DNA of 45,391 bases from a virus: positions 1 through 45,391 of IMG/VR virus record IMGVR_UViG_3300048797_000370, one strand, 5' to 3'. Under the pieces are notes generated by a model, which saw nothing but the letters and a program-made list of their open reading frames with translations, was not told the DNA's origin and searched no databases. Positions 15,194 through 22,637 of this stretch are shown here, one piece after another. Numbering within the stretch: the first letter of the stretch is position 1; every line of letters starts with the position of its first letter. The translations under genes and the position numbers were made by a program.

Positions 15194-16474
15194 ATGACCG
15201 TATCCTGGCTGGCCAACAAAATTGAGCAGTGGCCAACCGCCAAACTCTTACCCTACGCACGCAATTCGCGCACGCACTCGGAGGAGCAAGTGGCTCAGGT
15301 CGCCGCATCGATCGTTGAGTTTGGATTTACAAATCCGATTCTTTGCGGCAGCGACGGCATCATCGTAGCTGGACATTGCAGGCTCGCCGCTTCACATAAG
15401 CTCGGCCTTGAATCCGTTCCGGTGGTCGTGCTCGACCATCTGACACCCACCCAACGCCGAGCCCTGGTCATTGCGGACAATCGCACCGCCGAATTGGCAG
15501 GCTGGGACGACGCGCTGCTGCGGGTCGAACTCGATGCGCTGCGCGACGACGATTTTGATTTGTCGCTCACAGGGTTTGATGCTGACGCATTGGCTGATCT
15601 GTTCGAGGGCGAGGAAGGCGACACGGGCCAAACGGGTGACGATGACGTACCCGAGTCGCAAGAGGCTGCGATCTCGCGCCTTGGCGACGTGTGGCTGCTC
15701 GGTGGCCACCGTGTGCTGTGTGGCGATGCCACCGTGGCCGAGAGTTATGAACAACTGCTCCAAGGTCAGAAGGTGGACATGACGGTCACCGACCCGCCGT
15801 ACAACGTCAACTATGCCAACAGCGCCAAGGACAAGATGCGTGGCAAAGACCGCGCCATCCTCAACGACAACTTGGGCGACGGCTTCTACGACTTCTTGCT
15901 GGCCGCACTCACGCCCATCATGGCCAACTGCACAGGCGCTGTTTACGTGGCCATGTCGTCCAGCGAACTAGACACCCTGCAGTCCGCGTTTCGCGAGGCA
16001 GGTGGCAAGTGGTCAACCTTCATCATCTGGGCCAAGAACACCTTCACCATGGGGCGCTCGGACTACCAGCGCCAGTACGAACCGATTCTGTACGGCTGGC
16101 CCGAGGGTGGCACACACCACTGGTGTGGCGACCGAGACCAGAGCGATGTCTGGCAGATCAAAAAGCCCCACAAGAACGATCTGCACCCGACAATGAAACC
16201 AGTCGAGTTGGTCGAGCGTGCCATTCGCAACTCCAGCAAGCCGGGTGACGTCGTGCTTGACCCCTTCGGTGGATCCGGTACGACGCTGATCGCTGCAGAA
16301 AAGTCAGGTCGCACGGCGCGCCTGATGGAACTCGATCCCAAGTATGTTGACGTTATTGTCCGGCGCTGGCAGGACTGGACCGGCAAACTTGCCAATCGCG
16401 AGAGCGATGGCATCGGCTTTAACGATATGGCCAGTGTTGGTGCCCTCGACCAGAAAATTGAAGATAAGGCGTGA
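15194..16474 (+). CDS. ParB-like domain fused to DNA methyltransferase
   Basis: A 426-residue fusion. Residues 1-110 form a ParB/Sulfiredoxin-like domain (NPILCGSDGIIVAGHCRLAA). Residues 165-410 form an N6-adenine or N4-cytosine methyltransferase with DPPYNV at 200-205 and the SAM-binding DPFGGSGTT at 356-364; this order of motifs marks the beta class. Phage enzymes like this protect DNA from host restriction and often sit beside the terminase. An AGAGGT ribosome site precedes the ATG. No restriction nuclease is nearby, so it is probably an orphan. The target sequence cannot be told. Confidence 0.9.
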   Translation: MTVSWLANKIEQWPTAKLLPYARNSRTHSEEQVAQVAASIVEFGFTNPILCGSDGIIVAGHCRLAASHKLGLESVPVVVLDHLTPTQRRALVIADNRTAELAGWDDALLRVELDALRDDDFDLSLTGFDADALADLFEGEEGDTGQTGDDDVPESQEAAISRLGDVWLLGGHRVLCGDATVAESYEQLLQGQKVDMTVTDPPYNVNYANSAKDKMRGKDRAILNDNLGDGFYDFLLAALTPIMANCTGAVYVAMSSSELDTLQSAFREAGGKWSTFIIWAKNTFTMGRSDYQRQYEPILYGWPEGGTHHWCGDRDQSDVWQIKKPHKNDLHPTMKPVELVERAIRNSSKPGDVVLDPFGGSGTTLIAAEKSGRTARLMELDPKYVDVIVRRWQDWTGKLANRESDGIGFNDMASVGALDQKIEDKA

Positions 16475-16570
16475 AGCAGTCGCTCTGGATGTCATTGGTG
16501 AAGTCGCCGGCTCAACCTGAGCGTGCGGCAATTTCGGCTACCAAGCAACGCATAGTTCGCGGCGAATAAC

Positions 16571-16599
16571 TTGACCATGCGGCGAATGCTAGTCATAAT
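16571..16599 (+). promoter_or_regulatory. Promoter of the Fic gene, apparently leaderless
   Basis: TTGACC (16571-16576), a 17-base spacer and CATAAT (16594-16599, five of six). The predicted transcription start, about seven bases on, coincides with the ATG at 16606, and no ribosome site precedes it. GCGGCGAAT occurs at 16559-16567 and 16579-16587, with TTCGC-G-GCGAA as a small palindrome at 16557-16566. These may be operator sites. Confidence 0.6.
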
Positions 16600-16605
16600 C
16601 ACCGC

Positions 16606-17727
16606 ATGATTAGCGGACATAAAAGGTACATCTGGCAGCAAGACGACTGGCCGCACTGGGCGTATGACCTCAAGCGGCTCGCGCGCTTGTTGGCCCAGGT
16701 ACACCAGGCGCAGGGCAATTTGCTGGGTCGGATGCACGATCTGGGCATGGACTTGCGCGATCAGGCCACCTTGCAGGTGCTGACCGAGGATGTGCTCAAA
16801 AGCAGCGAGATCGAAGGTGAGAAGCTTAATGCGGAGTCAGTGCGTTCGTCGATTGCCCGGCGACTGGGTGTGGACATCGGGGCGCTGGCTGCAGCCGACC
16901 GTCATGTCGATGGGGTGGTGGATATGGTGCTCGACGCCACGCAGCAGTATCAGACCCGTCTGACGCCCGAGCGGCTGTTTGGCTGGCATGCGGCGATGTT
17001 TCCGACTGGCTTTAGTGGGCTGAGCGTGATTCGCGTCGGCGCCTTGCGCGATGATGCACATGGGGCGATGCAGGTGGTCTCTGGCCCCATCCACAGGCGC
17101 AAAGTGCATTACGAGGCGCCGCCTGCTGCCTTGCTTGATGCAGAGCTATCTGACTTTCTGCTCTGGTTGGAAATCGATCAGCAAGACGACCCCGTCATCA
17201 AGGCTGGCCTGGCCCACTTATGGTTTGTCACCATTCACCCCTTCGAAGATGGCAACGGGCGGATGGCCCGCGCCGTGGGCGACATGGCTCTGGCCCGCGC
17301 CGAACAATCATCGCAGCGCTTCTACAGCCTGTCGGCCCAGATCCAGCGCGAGCGCAAGGATTACTACGACATGCTGGAACAAACCCAAAAGGGAACGCTC
17401 GATGTAACCGAGTGGTTGCAGTGGTTCCTGGGCTGCTTGCTGCGCGCCATACAAGGTGCGCAAGACACGCTCTCGGTCGTACTGGTCAAGGCCAATTTTT
17501 GGCGGCTCTGGGTTGGCACTCCGATGAATGAGCGCCAAATCAAACTGCTCAACAAACTGCTTGACGGTTTTGAAGGCAAGCTGACCAGCAGCAAATGGGC
17601 GACCATTGCCAAGTGTTCGCCAGACACTGCGTTGCGAGACATCACTGATCTGCTTGATCGGGGTGTGCTAATGAAGTCCGCAGCCGGTGGCCGCAGTACC
17701 AGCTACGAATTGAAGCCAATTACCTGA
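16606..17727 (+). CDS. Fic family protein (AMP-transferase type)
   Basis: A 373-residue Fic protein with the complete active-site loop HPFEDGNGR starting at His211. Upstream, SSEIEG at residues 66-71 fits the (S/T)xxxE(G/N) inhibitory helix, so it is a class II, self-inhibited enzyme with its inhibitory segment in the N-terminal (DUF4172-like) region. A winged-helix-like region lies near the C-terminus. Fic enzymes usually attach AMP to target proteins; the target here is unknown. It has its own promoter and lies outside the phage operons, so it reads as cargo. Its stop codon lies one base from that of the convergent gene. Confidence 0.9.
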   Translation: MISGHKRYIWQQDDWPHWAYDLKRLARLLAQVHQAQGNLLGRMHDLGMDLRDQATLQVLTEDVLKSSEIEGEKLNAESVRSSIARRLGVDIGALAAADRHVDGVVDMVLDATQQYQTRLTPERLFGWHAAMFPTGFSGLSVIRVGALRDDAHGAMQVVSGPIHRRKVHYEAPPAALLDAELSDFLLWLEIDQQDDPVIKAGLAHLWFVTIHPFEDGNGRMARAVGDMALARAEQSSQRFYSLSAQIQRERKDYYDMLEQTQKGTLDVTEWLQWFLGCLLRAIQGAQDTLSVVLVKANFWRLWVGTPMNERQIKLLNKLLDGFEGKLTSSKWATIAKCSPDTALRDITDLLDRGVLMKSAAGGRSTSYELKPIT

Positions 17728-17728
17728 T

Positions 17729-18103
17729 TCACTGCTCAGTTGGCGCCATCTCTTCCATGATTTCGCAGTGGATCACAAACCCGGTGAGGTAGGGCAGGCC
17801 GCTTGGTATGCCGTAGTCTTTGTTGGTGAGACGGTTGGTGCGCCAAGACATCCATTGTTGGATGGCGGCGTGGATGGCATCGGCAAGGGCTTCTCCTTTA
17901 TATAAATGGTTTTGCACCTCGTCAGCAAAGTGGCGACCGTGGCGGCTGTCCAGGAAGGCTCGGACTTGTTCGGGCTCGCAACCGGTGACCGTTGTAATGG
18001 ATGGCAATGCAATCGCCCACGCTGCTGGTGCTTCTTCTTTCATGGTGCCCCAAAAGCCCCAGGATTCGTTTTGGGTGGCGAGGGTCTGTGTTGCGTTGGT
18101 CAT
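17729..18103 (-). CDS. Orphan protein in the leftward cargo island
   Basis: A 124-residue protein of unknown family. It contains SWGFWGTMKEEAPAAWAIAL, EPEQVRAFLDSRHGRHFADE and IQQWMSWRTNRLTNKDYGI. A conserved aromatic, basic stretch (RHGRHFADEV) may bind a partner, but nothing identifies a role. It is preceded by a full copy of the repeated leader (B), with GGAG eight bases before its ATG, so it may be transcribed separately from its neighbours. It is the last gene of five that run leftward between the Fic and terminase genes. Confidence 0.75.
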   Translation of the reverse strand: MTNATQTLATQNESWGFWGTMKEEAPAAWAIALPSITTVTGCEPEQVRAFLDSRHGRHFADEVQNHLYKGEALADAIHAAIQQWMSWRTNRLTNKDYGIPSGLPYLTGFVIHCEIMEEMAPTEQ

Positions 18104-18179
18104 TTCAATCTCCGTTTGGTGTGTTGCGATGCTTGTAGTAACGCTCTGTTTGAGAGGGAAGCCAAGCTAATTTGGCTTC
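18104..18179 (-). repeat. Conserved leader repeat, copy B
   Basis: It shares TCCGTTTGGTGTGTTGCGAT with copy E and contains AACGCTCTGTT and AAGCCAAG of the consensus. Its outer end is a perfect hairpin, GAAGCCAA-GCTAAT-TTGGCTTC (18158-18179). Confidence 0.6.
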
Positions 18180-18194
18180 TTTATTCAATCTTTT

Positions 18195-18554
18195 TTAGCC
18201 AAGCCTCGCACAATAGCGACAGTAATCACTTCCCTCTGGATTAACGTAAAGGTAAGGGCGACCCGGCGCTGTGATTTCAATGCAGAGGGCGCCTTCTGCG
18301 GTGCTACCGCCCTTGCCACTGAGCCAGGTGCGTGAGCGCATCAGGTTGTCAGCAAACTCGTCAAATTCGATGGTGTCCATCTCGCGGGTTTCAGTGACCA
18401 GCACTTTGGCGGGTGATCCGCCACCGAGTTCGCTCAAGTCAGCAGGCTTGCGGGCAAAGGGCAGCGTGATACCCAATTCCTCTACTTCGATGGTGGTGTT
18501 GCCGAGTTGTACGGTACGTGGTGTGCGCTCGATGGTGATGGTCATGGTGGTCAT
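18195..18554 (-). CDS. Orphan protein in the leftward cargo island, beta-rich
   Basis: A 119-residue protein with alternating strands (TITIERTPRTVQLGNTTIEV), then DTIEFDEFADNLMRSRTWLS, then EITAPGRPYLYVNPEG. It ends with CRYC, a possible half of a metal-binding site. I do not recognise the family. Starts at 18554 or 18545 are both possible. A leader copy (C) precedes it. Neighbours in the same orientation share this leader, which suggests common control rather than one long message. Confidence 0.75.
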   Translation of the reverse strand: MTTMTITIERTPRTVQLGNTTIEVEELGITLPFARKPADLSELGGGSPAKVLVTETREMDTIEFDEFADNLMRSRTWLSGKGGSTAEGALCIEITAPGRPYLYVNPEGSDYCRYCARLG

Positions 18555-18574
18555 TGCGGTTTTCCTAAAAGTTT

Positions 18575-18626
18575 GTCGTCAATCGCGACACCTCTATGAA
18601 CGCTTCACTTCGAAGTGAAGTCAAGC
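18575..18626 (-). repeat. Conserved leader repeat, copy C
   Basis: CTCTATGAACGCTTCACTTC matches the consensus up to ATGAACGCT, then runs into a perfect 18-base palindrome, CTTCACTTCGAAGTGAAG (18603-18620). Confidence 0.55.
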
Positions 18627-18661
18627 AATTCAATAAAAATATTTGATGCCAAGAATTTCTG

Positions 18662-18898
18662 TCAATTCAAGGTGGCCCGGTGGAGCTTGTTCAAGACCGT
18701 GAGAAGGTCATCGTCAAACTCGAAATCATGATTCTCAAGTAAGCCCTCGCGCTCCAAGATGCGCCAGCGAGCGCCGTCAGATTCAGCCTTCTGAACTTCC
18801 TCGTTCAAATGGGTGAGATACAAATCTTCCTCAACCGTGAGCGGGCGAGGTTCTTCGCGCAATGACCGCAGAATGGTGATCAGGTTCAGAGTTCTCAT
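18662..18898 (-). CDS. Small orphan protein after the DUF3489 gene
   Basis: A 78-residue acidic, helical protein (ITILRSLREEPRPLTVEEDL, then EEVQKAESDGARWRILEREG). Family unknown. The ATG at 18898 overlaps the stop codon of the DUF3489 gene as ATGA, so it is translationally coupled and does not need its own leader. The longer in-frame start at 19021 would cross most of the coupled gene and is rejected. Confidence 0.65.
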   Translation of the reverse strand: MRTLNLITILRSLREEPRPLTVEEDLYLTHLNEEVQKAESDGARWRILEREGLLENHDFEFDDDLLTVLNKLHRATLN

Positions 18899-19416
18899 AT
18901 TGTTGACTCCAGGATGCGGTAAACCCTTTCGCCGTCCTGTGCCTTGGTCGATGCGATATCGAGGTGAAGTTTCTTCTTGAAGGCACCGGCAAACGTCCCT
19001 CGCACGGTATGAGCCTGCCAATTAGTGGCTGCACAGATCTGCGCGATGGTGGCACCCTCGGCTCGCTTGAGCATGCTGATGACCGTGGCTTGTTTGCTGT
19101 TGTCACGGGTGCGTGGCTTCGGTGCTTCGGCCTGTTGCGCTGCTTCTGCATTTGCAATGACGGTGTCGAGTTTGGCCAGCGTGATCGGCGCTGGACGAGG
19201 CAGACCCAGCGCGTCATAAGCTTCTGCGGCGACAAACCAGTCGTCGCCCAGTGGCGTAATGAGCGCGCGGTTGAACAGTCCTTGCAGAACTTTCTGGCGC
19301 GCGCCGCCCTTGATGTGATCGGGAAACCAGATGATCTTTCCCTGGTTGTGCTCAACGGCGTAGGTCAGCACGGCGTGTTGGGTAGGATTGATTTCGATGG
19401 TTTTGGTGCTTGTCAT
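18895..19416 (-). CDS. DUF3489 domain protein
   Basis: A 173-residue protein. The C-terminal half matches DUF3489: SKQATVISMLKRAEGATIAQ followed by ICAATNWQAHTVRGTFAGAF and a KKKLHLDIASTKAQDGERVYR end. This looks like a winged-helix DNA-binding domain. The first 75 residues (LTYAVEHNQGKIIWFPDHIK) form a second helical unit common in the family. Its function is unknown; it is frequent on plasmids, ICEs and prophages. The ATG at 19416 follows AAAGGA and leader copy D. Confidence 0.85.
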   Translation of the reverse strand: MTSTKTIEINPTQHAVLTYAVEHNQGKIIWFPDHIKGGARQKVLQGLFNRALITPLGDDWFVAAEAYDALGLPRPAPITLAKLDTVIANAEAAQQAEAPKPRTRDNSKQATVISMLKRAEGATIAQICAATNWQAHTVRGTFAGAFKKKLHLDIASTKAQDGERVYRILESTI

Positions 19417-19442
19417 GATTTGTCCTTTAAAGGATTTGTTTC

Positions 19443-19490
19443 GGGATGGCGATGAACGCTCTGTTTTGAGGGTGAAGCCAAGCTTTTTCT
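19443..19490 (-). repeat. Conserved leader repeat, copy D
   Basis: GATGAACGCTCTGTT followed by GAAGCCAAGC; AAGCCAAGC and GCTTGACTT could pair across TTTTTCT. Confidence 0.6.
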
Positions 19491-19504
19491 GCTTGACTTG
19501 TGAT

Positions 19505-19720
19505 TTAAATTGAAGTGTTGGCAATTTCTGACTCTGTAGGCTTTGGCATCGATAAGCCAAGCTCCACGCCTGCTTTGAAGGCGGCTTCCAGCGCGCTGTG
19601 CACACCCCAGACCGAAACGTCATGAAAGTCCAGGCTATCTGAGTTGCGTTTCTCAAGGGTTTCGATGTTGAGGTGTTTTTCGGCAATCTTGCTAAAAGTC
19701 AGGTCGATGGTGGCTGTCAT
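19505..19720 (-). CDS. DUF6900-like small protein
   Basis: A 71-residue protein containing IAEKHLNIETLEKRNSDSLD and FHDVSVWGVHSALEAAFKAG. I recognise this as the DUF6900 signature, a short protein of unknown function often found near DUF3489 genes on mobile elements. The ATG at 19720 is preceded by GGAGA within leader copy E. It is the first gene of the leftward island, so the island promoter should lie between it and the terminase gene. Confidence 0.8.
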   Translation of the reverse strand: MTATIDLTFSKIAEKHLNIETLEKRNSDSLDFHDVSVWGVHSALEAAFKAGVELGLSMPKPTESEIANTSI

Positions 19721-19790
19721 TTGATTTCTCCGTTTGGTGTGTTGCGATACCTCTATGAACGCTCTGTTCGCCAGTGAAGCCAAGTCAATT
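19721..19790 (-). repeat. Conserved leader repeat, copy E
   Basis: The most complete copy: TCCGTTTGGTGTGTTGCGAT, then CCTCTATGAACGCTCTGTT and AGTGAAGCCAAG. On the opposite (+) strand from 19755 it also reads as a 16-codon frame, MNALFASEAKSISIFI, which may be chance. Confidence 0.6.
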
Positions 19791-19833
19791 TCAATCTTTA
19801 TTTGATTGTTCTTTTGCTTTAGATCAAGCCACC

Positions 19834-19887
19834 AACCTTCTGCAAATTTGCCGAAGGTTCCACCCCACCAGACATGCAAATTTGCAT
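19834..19887. other. Palindrome pair upstream of the small terminase gene
   Basis: AACCTTC-T-GCAAATTTGC-C-GAAGGTT (19834-19859) is a 26-base palindrome with one mismatched pair. ATGCAAATTTGCAT (19874-19887) is a perfect 14-base palindrome sharing the GCAAATTTGC core. Both lie between divergent genes and could be operator, terminase-binding (cos-flanking) or DNA-bending sites. Confidence 0.55.
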
Positions 19888-19946
19888 CGCTGCCTGACGG
19901 CCCTGAGGCCAAACCGACCTTGCAATGAAGAACACACACCACACCC

Positions 19947-20522
19947 ATGGGACTATCGATACGCGCCTACGCCCGCCGCAGAGGGGTCACCGACACCGCC
20001 GTGCACAAGGCCATTCGCACGGGTCGAATCACGCCGCTGTCGGACGGGACGATTGACCCCGAGAACGCAGATGAACAGTGGACGCGCAACACCAGCGCGC
20101 CTAAAACCGGCACGACCAGGCAAGCGGTCAAAGTCTCGGTGCCCGAGGATCATGGTGAGGCAAGTACACCCGTCAGTGCTGGCGCAAGTGCGTCGGGCAT
20201 GTCAGGTGCAGGACCCGTTGGCGGCACCGGTGGCACTTCGCTTTTGCAAGCGCGCACCGTCAACGAGGTGGTCAAGGCGCAAACCAACAAGGTGCGACTG
20301 GCCCGGCTCAAGGGCGAACTCATGGATCGTTCGCAGGCCATTGCCCACGTGTTCAAGTTGGCAAGGTCTGAGCGTGATGCCTGGTTGAACTGGCCGGCGA
20401 GGATTTCCGCGCAGATGGCGGCCAAGTTGGAGATTGACGCGCACACCATGCACATCGCACTGGAAAACGCCGTGCGTGAGCACTTGCAGGAATTGGGCAA
20501 TTTGATGGCCAGTGTGGACTGA
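19947..20522 (+). CDS. Terminase small subunit (Nu1-like)
   Basis: A 191-residue protein with an N-terminal winged HTH (LSIRAYARRRGVTDTAVHKA, IRTGRITPLSDGTIDPENAD) as in lambda Nu1, then a Gly/Ser-rich linker (about 70-100), then a helical C-terminus (VRLARLKGELMDRSQAIAHV) for assembly with the large subunit. It would recognise the packaging site. The stop overlaps the large terminase start (TGATG). Two palindromes upstream are possible binding sites. Confidence 0.85.
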   Translation: MGLSIRAYARRRGVTDTAVHKAIRTGRITPLSDGTIDPENADEQWTRNTSAPKTGTTRQAVKVSVPEDHGEASTPVSAGASASGMSGAGPVGGTGGTSLLQARTVNEVVKAQTNKVRLARLKGELMDRSQAIAHVFKLARSERDAWLNWPARISAQMAAKLEIDAHTMHIALENAVREHLQELGNLMASVD

Positions 20523-22558
20523 TGCAAGCAAATACGCAGGCCGATCATTACGACGGAGCGATTGAAATCGAGCGTGCGTGGCGTGATGGGCTAACCCCCG
20601 ACCCGCTGCTCTCGGTGTCCGAGTGGTCAGATCAGCACCGAATGTTATCGAGCAAATCCTCTGCTGAGCCCGGTCGTTGGCGCACCAGTCGCACGCCGTA
20701 TTTGAAAGACATCATGGACTGTCTCTCACCGAGTTCACCGGTAGAGCGCGTGGTGTTTATGAAAGCAGCGCAGGTCGGCGCCACTGAGATGGGCTCGAAC
20801 TGGATTGGCTACGTGATCCACCATGCTCCCGGCCCCATGATGGCGGTCTGGCCCACAGTGGACATGGCAAGGCGCAATTCCAAGCAGCGCATTGACCCCC
20901 TGATCGAGGAGTCAGCGGCGCTGCGGGAATTGATATCGCCACCCAGGTCGCGGGATTCTGGCAACACCATCCTGGCCAAAGAGTTCCGGGGCGGCGTGCT
21001 GGTGATGACCGGTGCCAACAGCGCGGTGGGTCTGCGCTCAATGCCGGTGCGCTATTTGTTTTTGGATGAGGTCGATGGTTATCCGCTGGATGTGGAAGGC
21101 GAAGGCGATGCGATATCGCTGGCCGAAGCGCGCACACGCACTTTCGCACGGCGCAAGATATTCATTGTCTCGACCCCAACCATTTCGGGCGTCTCAGCCA
21201 TTGAGCGCGAGTACGCGGCCAGTGATCAACGCCGTTTCTTTGTTGCCTGTCCGCATTGCGAGTACCGCCAGTGGCTGCGCTTTGAGCAACTGCGCTGGGA
21301 GAAAGCCAAACCAGAGACCGCAGTCTATGTTTGTGAGAGTTGTGAGCAGCCCATTGCCGAGCACTACAAGACGCAGATGTTGGAGACCGGCCAGTGGCGA
21401 AGCACGCTTGAAGTGGACGCGAAGCAGGCATCTATTGGCGGCAAAGTTAAAAAGACCGCTGGCTTTCACTTGTCCAGTTTGTACAGCCCGGTGGGATGGC
21501 GAAGCTGGCGCGACGTTGCGGCAGCGTGGGAGAGTGCGGTGAGCAAAGAAAGCGGATCGGCGGCTGCGATCAAGACGTTCAAGAACACGGAGCTCGGTGA
21601 AACCTGGCTCGAAGAAGGCGAGGCGCCCGATTGGCAGCGCCTGATTGAGCGCCGGGAAGATTACCGAATCGGCACCGTGCCCACGGGCGGCCTGCTGCTG
21701 GTCGGTGGTGCCGACGTGCAAAAAGACCGCATTGAAGCATCCGTCTGGGCATTTGGTCGGGGCAAGGAATGCTGGTTAATAGAGCACCGGGTCATCATGG
21801 GAGACACCGCGCGCGATGATGTCTGGAAGGGTTTGGCAGAAATGCTCAGCGAGCGCTGGACGCATGAGAGTGGTGCGCTGATGCCATTGGTCCGACTGGC
21901 GCTTGATACCGGCTTTGCCACGCAGGAGGCTTATGCCTTTGCGCGCGGTTGCCGCGACCCGCGTCTGATGCCCATCAAAGGTGTTCGCAGCGGTGCCATG
22001 GGAGGCGCAGCCTTGATTGGCACACCCACAGCGGTCGATGTGACGCAAGGGGGCAGACGCCTGCGCCGGGGCATCAAGCTTTATTCGGTGGCGGTGGGCA
22101 TGGCCAAGATGGAGTTCTACAACAACCTGCGCAAAAGCGCTGAGGTGGCACAGGACGGCCAGACCCCGATTTACCCGGCCGGCTACGTGCATTTGCCCAA
22201 GGTCGATGCGGAGTTTGTGCAGCAGTTGTGCGCCGAGAGTTTGATCACCCGCCACGACAGAAACGGCTTTGCGCACCGCGAGTGGCAAAAGATGCGCGAG
22301 AGGAACGAAAGTTTGGATTGTTTTTGTTACGCCCGGGCAGCGGCATCCAGTGTCGGTCTGGACCGCTTTGAGGAACGCCACTGGCGCGAGTTAGAAAAGC
22401 AGCTCGGACTGGAGCACCCACCCGACCCGCAAGTCAATGTCAATCCTGCAAATTTGCCCCTGCAAACCCCTGATGCCAGCCCCAGTGCTGGCATTGGTGC
22501 TTCTGGGGCACCCAAACCCGCTCGACGCGTCATCCGCAGCCCCTGGCTGAGGCGCTGA
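20522..22558 (+). CDS. Terminase large subunit, GpA family
   Basis: A 678-residue packaging motor and nuclease of the lambda GpA type. The Walker A-like KAAQVGATE lies at residues 81-89, and the Walker B FLDEVDGY includes Asp182-Glu183. A zinc-finger-like CPHC / CESC pair lies near residues 240-280. The nuclease half follows (LLVGGADVQKDRIEASVWAF, in which the aspartate is probably catalytic). The length matches the family. It cuts concatemeric DNA and pumps it into proheads. Confidence 0.95.
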   Translation: MQANTQADHYDGAIEIERAWRDGLTPDPLLSVSEWSDQHRMLSSKSSAEPGRWRTSRTPYLKDIMDCLSPSSPVERVVFMKAAQVGATEMGSNWIGYVIHHAPGPMMAVWPTVDMARRNSKQRIDPLIEESAALRELISPPRSRDSGNTILAKEFRGGVLVMTGANSAVGLRSMPVRYLFLDEVDGYPLDVEGEGDAISLAEARTRTFARRKIFIVSTPTISGVSAIEREYAASDQRRFFVACPHCEYRQWLRFEQLRWEKAKPETAVYVCESCEQPIAEHYKTQMLETGQWRSTLEVDAKQASIGGKVKKTAGFHLSSLYSPVGWRSWRDVAAAWESAVSKESGSAAAIKTFKNTELGETWLEEGEAPDWQRLIERREDYRIGTVPTGGLLLVGGADVQKDRIEASVWAFGRGKECWLIEHRVIMGDTARDDVWKGLAEMLSERWTHESGALMPLVRLALDTGFATQEAYAFARGCRDPRLMPIKGVRSGAMGGAALIGTPTAVDVTQGGRRLRRGIKLYSVAVGMAKMEFYNNLRKSAEVAQDGQTPIYPAGYVHLPKVDAEFVQQLCAESLITRHDRNGFAHREWQKMRERNESLDCFCYARAAASSVGLDRFEERHWRELEKQLGLEHPPDPQVNVNPANLPLQTPDASPSAGIGASGAPKPARRVIRSPWLRR

Positions 22559-22576
22559 CGCGCGGGCTCTTTGTCC

Positions 22577-22602
22577 GGGCACTTTGAGTGCCCATCTTTT
22601 TT
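22577..22602 (+). terminator. Intrinsic terminator after the large terminase
   Basis: GGGCACT-TTG-AGTGCCC is a perfect seven-base stem, followed by ATC and TTTTTT. It separates the terminase genes from the rest of the head operon, so head genes may have a further promoter or rely on antitermination. Confidence 0.85.
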
Positions 22603-22637
22603 CTTGTTCCTTCCATTTTTAACTGGAGTTTTATCCC

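Noticed and set aside
19755-19805. Leader peptide MNALFASEAKSISIFI on the + strand
   Set aside because: It is antisense to the leader of the leftward gene; copies B and D do not preserve the frame, so the conserved signal is probably not this peptide.
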